Shown: piece after piece, positions 57,826 to 64,000 of the stretch
Layout of the letters: the number at the start of each line of letters is the position of its first letter
How positions within the stretch are numbered: position 1 is the stretch's first letter
From: Sphagnum magellanicum
Taxonomy: Eukaryota > Streptophyta > Sphagnopsida > Sphagnales > Sphagnaceae
Assembly (NCBI GenBank): GCA_021904315.1
Contig: CM038914.1
Coordinates: forward strand, 2,170,001-2,234,000
Direction of reading: 5' to 3'
DNA: 64,000 bases
Position numbers and translations under genes: made by a program
Notes under the pieces: model-generated
Told to the model about the DNA's origin: nothing
The model's input: the letters and a program-made list of their open reading frames with translations, nothing else
Database searches by the model: none

Positions 57826-60800
57826 ATATACAAAAGGCATGTACTTGAAATTGTGGGATGTACTAAATTTACAGTGAACATAGATCATAGCATATTGATT
57901 GTTGAAAGAATGACACACATGGCTACTATGTGTTTATTTAATGTTGTGTTTATTGATCTTGATCTACATTATGAGTGGAAGTTGGGCCAAGAACACCCAT
58001 TTGTGCTCATAGGGCACAACTTTGGTGGTATTGTCATCAAGAGCTTGGTCTTTGAAATTCATAAGATATTTCAACAACAACGTTGTAACAATCTAGAAAA
58101 AAGTTATGTTGAAAAGGCAAATGTTTTTTTGAAAAATATGCTAGGGGTGGCCTTTTATGTTGTACCACATATTGGGTCACAGCCATTAATTGAATATATT
58201 TGTAGACAATGTGAAATCAGTTTGGATTCCAAACAATTGGTCAAAGTTTTGGAAAATATTAATCCCTCCATATCCAAGGCAACAAATTTATCAAATGATT
58301 TCATTAAGACGCTTGCAAGTTGCACAAACATTTATGGTGTTTATGTGTTTGTCAAAACCAAGCCTATTGATGATAATGTGGTAAGTGATGAGCATTGTCA
58401 ATTGTGCAATGGATGGTTAGCATTCAAAGACTATTGTATAAAAACTTAATAGGATTGGAAAACATTTGGTTTTGCAGGGTATGATTGTGGAACTTGGACC
58501 AACCCAAATTCTAGGACACGAATGTTATAGAGTTGAAGGTTATAATCATTTCAATGTTTGCAAGCCACTTAATCAAAACCATCCAAAGTTATAGTATGCC
58601 TTGCAGTTTTTGGAGGGGTGTCAAAAGGTAATAATTGTCATTCAACTTACAATCATTGGAGAATAATATTAGATGAAATTGAATTTGTTGATTTGTTAAT
58701 GTCCATGTTGATTAGCAATTTGTCAAATTGATTAATGTTTATGCTTTCAATGTTCTAACATAAAAGAAGTTGCAAGGTTCATGTAACATGTCAGAATGCA
58801 CAAAATGAATAAAGCAAATTAACAATTTCAAATGAGACCAACCCAAATTGAAAGATCTTTTGCAATATGCATATTTTTTATCAAAGCACATTGTACATGT
58901 ACTGAATTTAAAAAAAATTTAACCTTTTCACACAAAGGCCAACCTTGGGGCAACCTTCATATTTTTTATATTTTTAGACTCCTTTTGGTGTTTCATGGAT
59001 ATCTTATTGTTTTTGTCAATCAAAGTTGATTATAGTTTAAAAAATTTGTGAATGTAGAAAAGATAGATTATAGCTTGAAGTGTTAATGGGCAAAATTATG
59101 GCAATGAAAAGTTTATGTTTTTTTTTGTATTTATCAAAATACAAATTGTGAGTTGCAAGGATTAAATGAATTTGTGTTGATGTAGGATTTTCTATTGAAG
59201 CATGCAAGCCTACCAACATTGCCAAAACATGTGATTGGGTTCAATGAAGCTATTGCCAATGTTAAGGAGAAAATTGTGGACGACCATATGCTAGTTGTGG
59301 TTGGAATGGGTGGGATTGGGAAGACAACATTGGTGAAGGAACTCTACCATCAAATACATGTTGATTTTAAGAAATCAAGTTTCTTGGAAAATGTCAAAGA
59401 AAGTGACATTGTGGAAGTTTTTTTAAAAATCATCATGGACTTACGTGACTCAAAATTAGAGGATCCCACGACTTATCTTAGATATTTTGAAGAATGTTGG
59501 ACAGAAATGAAAGTACTTGTGGTCATTGATGATGTTAAGGAGACTCAAATAATTGAGCTATTGGGCAAAGACATAGATGGCATCAAAAGAAGTGAAAATG
59601 GTAGTAGAATAATTATGACAGGGCGAAATTGGAAAGAATTTGAAAATGTTATACATGAAGATGGGAAGTTTGAAATGGATGGACTCAATGAAAAACAAGC
59701 AATGGAACTTTTTCTTGGAAAGTATTTAGACATTCAACACCTCGTCATGATTTTGCATCCATCACAATGAGGTGGTAAATGCATGTCAAGGGCTACCATT
59801 ATCCCTTGAGGTCATGGGTTCTTGTTTCTCTACCAAAAGAAATCCACAAGAACGGAAAGAAGGTTTATCATAGTTGAAAAATGCAAAACCTTTGGGGGAG
59901 GATCGTATTGAAAATAATAAGCTTTGGGGGCAATTAAGTAATTGTTATATTGACCTAGCCTATGAAGAACGTGAAATTTTTTTAGATATTGCTTGTTTTT
60001 TTTCAGAATACAACTCAAAATTTGAAACAAAGGTCACAATTCGAAAATTGTTACAAATTTGGAAGGTCCCTTCACAATATTCATTGATGAGTAGTTTGCA
60101 AAATTTGAAGGATAAACCACTTGTCAAAGTGAATGACAAAGGTAATTTGGTGATGCATGATCAATTATGTGATATGGGTCGACAAATTGTAAAAGAAGCT
60201 TCTAATTATGAATATCGTAAGCAAAATAGGATTTGGGACAAGGAAGAATCAAGAATGGTCCTTTTCAATCAGAAGGTAATTACTTCATCCTCAAATATTC
60301 ATCGATTTTTCAATTGTACACATTGGTGATTAAATCAACATTGTGTGAAGTGTTGGATGTATATATGAAAATCTAACTCAATTTGTGGTAATGCATATAA
60401 GTTAATGATGATTTTTAAAAACTAATTTGGTATGGTGCTTTGTTGGTTTTTAGGTCATTTCAAATATTCAAGCTATTTGGTTGCCCGAAAACCTAAAACT
60501 TCCGCAACAAGTAGTAGCATCAAAATTTCACAAAATGAAGAAATTGCGAATGCTCATCATGGAAGGAGCTAGTGAAATATTCATAGAATCTTGTTTTAGA
60601 CAACATTTTAGCTAATTGAAATGGCTCCACATAAGTTCTCACATGAAACAACTTCATGAATCCATGCGACACCTTATTGGTTTGACTATTTTGCAATTGC
60701 AAAATTGTCAAAACCTATTGCTCATACCAGAATTTCTCATAAACATGACATTGTTAATGCATTTAGACTTATCTAATTGTTCTTTACTTAATTCACTACC

Positions 60801-62170
60801 AACAACAATTGGTGACTTGAACCATTTGGAAGAGTTATTATTGCAAGGATGTAAAAATCTTAAAGAGCTTCCTCAAACCATTGGAAGCATTTCCTCATTA
60901 TCAATATTGGACTTATCTCATTGTAAGTCCATTGAATCACTACCAACAACAATTGGTGACCTGAAGCATTTGACTAAATTAAAATTGAAAGTATGTGAAA
61001 ATCTTAAAGAGCTTCCTCAAACCATTGGAAACATCTCCTCGTTATCAATATTGGACTTATTTTATTGCAAGTCCATTAAATCGCTACCAACAACAATTGG
61101 TGACCTGAAGCATTTGACTAAGTTATTGTTGCAAAAATGTGAAAATCTTAAGGAGCTTCTTCAAACCATTGAAAGCATGTCTTCATTATCAATATTGGAC
61201 TTATCTCATTGCAAGTCCATTGAAGCACTACCAATAACAATTGGTGACTTAAAACATTTGACTAAGTTATTCTTGCAAAAATGTGAAAATCTAAAGGAGC
61301 TTCTTCAAACCATTAGAAACATATTTTCATTATCAATATTGAACTTATCTCATTGCAAGTCCATTGAAACATTACCAACAATAATTGGTGACTTAAAACA
61401 TTTGACTAAGTTATTATTGCAAAGATGTGAAAACTTAAGTAACGTCTTCAAACCATTGGAAGCATCTCCTCATTATCAATATTGGACTTATTTTATTACA
61501 AGTCCATTCAATCACTACCACCAACACTTGCTGACTCGAAGCATTTGACCAAACTCAAATTGAGAGGATCAAATCTTTAGGAGCTTTTTCAAACTATTCA
61601 AAACATCTCCTCATTATAAATATTGGACTTATCTTGTTGCGTGTGCATTGAATTGCTACCAACAACACTTGCTAACTTGAAGCATTTGACCAAATTCAAA
61701 TTGGGAGGATGTGAAAATCTTAAGGAGCTTCCTCAAACCATTGGAAGCATCTCTTCATTATCAATATTGGACTTATTTTATTGCAAGTCCATTAAATCAC
61801 TAGCAAAAACAATTGGTGACCTAAAAGCATTTGACTAAATTATCATTGCAAGAATTTGAAAATCTTAAAAAGTTTCCTCAAACCATTAGAAGTATTTCCT
61901 CGTTATCAATATTGGACTTATCTTATTGCAAGTCCATTCAGTCACTACCAACAATAATTGGTGACTTGAAGCATTTGAATAAATTATTATTGGGAGATGT
62001 GAAAATCTTAAAGAACTTCCTCAAACCATTGGAAACATCTCATTATTGATATTAGACTGATTTTATTGCAAGTCCATTGAATCACTACGAATAACAATTG
62101 TTAACTTGAAGAATTTGATAAAACTATTACTGGCAGGATTTGGAAACCTTAAGGAGCTTCTTCGATCCAT
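57826..62170 (+). pseudogene. HNL-type immune receptor relic (alpha/beta-hydrolase, NB-ARC, LRR)
   Basis: Exons inferred: 57826-58380 and 58478-58627 (hydrolase), 59186-60275 (NB-ARC, ARC) and 60454 to about 62170 (LRR). The hydrolase part shows PFVLIGHNFGGIVIKSLVFE, where a Ser is expected at the Asn (codon 58018-58020), then GVAFYVVPHIGSQPL, and in the second exon GYNHFNVCKP with the likely catalytic His. NB-ARC motifs are the P-loop GMGGIGKTTLVKEL (59303 on), VLVVIDDVKE, GSRIIMTGRNWK, CQGLPLSLEVMGS, EREIFLDIACFFSEY and LVMHDQLCDMGRQIV (MHD). LRRs follow. Lesions: TAG at 58592, two frameshifts at about 59.72-59.77 kb, TAG at 59871, TAA at 60613, and frameshifts in the LRRs (about 61.44 kb and later). 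The first part of the hydrolase, including the segment before the nucleophile, is missing or shortened. Intact members would be cytosolic NLR immune receptors. Hydrolase-fronted NLRs are known mainly from bryophytes. Confidence 0.85.
60807..62130 (+). repeat. LRR-coding tandem array, about ten 144-bp units
   Basis: The marker AATTGGTGAC (or a variant) recurs at 60807, 60951, 61095, 61239, 61383, about 61526, about 61667, 61811, 61956 and about 62096. Spacing is exactly 144 for the first five and 140-145 later. Each unit codes two 24-residue LRRs of the type L-x-x-L-x-L-x-x-C-E-N-L-K-E-L-P-Q-T-I-G followed by SLSILDLSHCKSIESLPTT. The close similarity of the units implies recent tandem duplication or conversion. 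Confidence 0.92.
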
Positions 62171-62830
62171 TGGAAGTTGTTAAGGGAGTAATTACTCATG
62201 GTAATAGTTAATTAACATATTTTTACTTACCTAATTATTATTTTAGGAATTACTAGCTAGATTACATAACTTTTGTCACTGATTGAATTTGAATAGATCA
62301 TAGGACTATTTTTTTTACGATGGTTATATCTTGGAAAAAGGAAGAGAATGGGAGGAGATTATTCATTATCGAATATTGAGTTTTATGGGAGTATCAAACA
62401 ATAATGTTATGTTTTTTGGAAAATCTTTAATTCCATCGCTGGATTTGTTATTTTGATGTTTTCTCATGTTTTCATGATTGGATTTTAATTTTGAAACTAT
62501 ATATGAATAGATATGAATGAACTGATTTTATTAGTATTAGTTTTATAATATGTTTTATTCCAAATTTAGGTCAAAATATAGGATTAAAATTTTTGTATTT
62601 ACCATTTAACAACCATCTGAAGGCTTGAATTTAGATTGAAATTCAAAATGTTGTTTATGTCTTGTTGCTGAATTTTTTATTTAAAAAAATTGATACTAAG
62701 TTCAATTTCTGTTTTTGCATGTTTTTCAAATCTTGATCATAAGTTTTTGTTCATAAAACATATCTAAGTAAAGTAGTTAACTACGAAGATATTATTATAA
62801 TGTAGAAATTTGTTTAGATTTGAATTAGAA
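62171..62830. other. AT-rich DNA, no gene seen
   Basis: No open frame of note and no recognisable LTR boundary. It separates the HNL relic from the gag-like relic. Confidence 0.6.
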
Positions 62831-64000
62831 TGTGGAAAAATGGAAAATATAATTGTGACTAGAAGTTTGAGGAGACAATTTGATCAAGTCATACTACATG
62901 AACAAGTGGAAAATGGCATTGCCATTAATAATAATTTGAATGCAAATCACATAGATTAATAGTTTGTAACACCTAAAAGAGTTTTTCAATTAGAACAAAG
63001 ACATTCATTCATGGATAGAAAAGAAACATGCAGGCCATAGATGCCTAAGGCAACACCAATAATTCCTCATGAAGTGCAAACTAATGAAACATAAAGGTGC
63101 ACCAACAATCTGCAACAAAATTCAAGAGAAATGAATGTTAGATTGGAAGTGTAGATTCATATGTTGAGTTTAGACGAAGGAATTAGGAACTTGAACCTCA
63201 ATAGAAAGTTACATTAGAGTCAACAAGTCTGATGCAACAACATGACTATAATATTTTGATTTATGAAGAAAAACAAATATTCAACATGTCAGAAAGGGAG
63301 GAAGTAGTACTAAGGTATAGATCTACTTCACCTCCTTATTATCGAAAGGACCATGAGAATGAAGAATTTGAGTAAGAAGTTCAAAATTTTGAACCTTCGA
63401 TTCATTATGTGGTTGAACAAAAAGCTACAACTTAGGGCATCAAAATGTCCAGAGGAGTTGAACTAATATTTGTAACTAGACAAGAAATTGTAATCTTACC
63501 AAAAGCAGAACCAACATTGGCAAAAGGTGTACCTATGGCTGTTAGAGTAATGTATAGTGAACTTAGACTTAATCATCAAAGTGGAAGCATTGTTAAAGGA
63601 GTCCTAAGGGATTAGAGCAAAAAAATTCATAATGTGAATAGAGTTCCAAGACCTAACCTTCCACAATGCACATATTGTCATCAGATTGGACATCAAATCA
63701 ATGAATGTCCACTTATTGAAAATAATGTGAAGCAAAGATTTGTTGAAAATTTCCAAATTTTGAATCTAGAACTTGTAATGGTAAAAAAACCATGGACATG
63801 TTGAGTTAAAGGATGTATACCATGAAAGGGTCAGAATTTCATATAAATTCAAAAAATAGATTTCGAGAGATAACAAAATGGAAATGAAAACTCAAACTAA
63901 GGTAGATATAATACCTATTTCTATAGTTCTTGCACCAAATATGTTACATCATAACAATGTTGAAATTATTTATGCACGAGCTTCTAATTTTAGAATGGAA
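62831..64000 (+). pseudogene. Retroelement gag-like relic with CCHC zinc knuckle (continues past right edge)
   Basis: Interrupted reading through several frames. It shows VTRSLRRQFDQVILHEQVEN at the start, a Leu-rich probable coiled coil (MNVRLEVQIHMLSLDEGIRN), EIVILPKAEPTLAKGVPM, VMYSELRLNHQSGSIVKGVL, a stop, RVPRPNLPQ, and the knuckle CTYCHQIGHQINECP at about 63.67-63.71 kb, which fits C-x2-C-x4-H-x4-C exactly. It continues with HVELKDVYHERVRISYKF after a frameshift. No protease, integrase or reverse transcriptase lies within the window. Several in-frame stops show it is dead, at least in this part. A cellular zinc-knuckle gene is a less likely alternative. Confidence 0.6.

Overview
The window is nuclear DNA of a land plant: split genes with GT-AG introns, plant-type TTTAGGG telo-boxes, a chloroplast-targeted acyl-ACP thioesterase, and long AT-rich intergenic DNA full of microsatellites and decayed transposons. 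An immune-receptor relic with an alpha/beta-hydrolase domain in front of NB-ARC and LRR (the HNL architecture, best known from liverworts and other bryophytes), together with a Helentron-type helicase/endonuclease relic, points to a seed-free plant (bryophyte, possibly lycophyte or fern). The species cannot be fixed from the sequence alone.

Layout. 1-5.2 kb: the 5' part of a minus-strand SPIRRIG/BEACH-family gene (ten exons, first 381 residues; the rest lies off the left edge) and its leader region. 5.2-19.7 kb: mostly gene-poor AT-rich DNA with a 72-bp tandem repeat, a GC-rich insert, a degenerate AACCTA array, a hAT transposase remnant with a degenerate minisatellite, and a MITE. 19.7-20.9 kb: a single-exon minus-strand gene for an uncharacterised plant protein. 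21.3-38 kb: repeats and two more hAT remnants, no convincing host gene. 38.1-41.0 kb: a six-exon minus-strand FATB thioesterase gene. 43.6-44.3 kb: a 150-bp tandem repeat. 47.0-48.9 kb: a six-exon plus-strand gene for the spliceosomal core protein SmE. 52.1-53.4 kb: a minus-strand DUF1644 zinc-finger gene. 55.3-64 kb: a second copy of the MITE, a Helentron relic (minus), a broken HNL immune receptor gene (plus), and a retroelement gag-like relic (plus).

The intact genes are ordinary housekeeping or developmental genes with no shared pathway: vesicle/membrane regulation, plastid fatty acid release, pre-mRNA splicing and a putative zinc-binding regulator. The most interesting part is the right end. 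There the HNL relic carries a Ser-to-Asn change at the hydrolase nucleophile, an LRR region built of about ten 144-bp tandem units, and a 5' end that stops almost where the Helentron relic begins. Exon boundaries were read by eye from splice consensus, reading phase and family resemblance; no alignment or database search was run.
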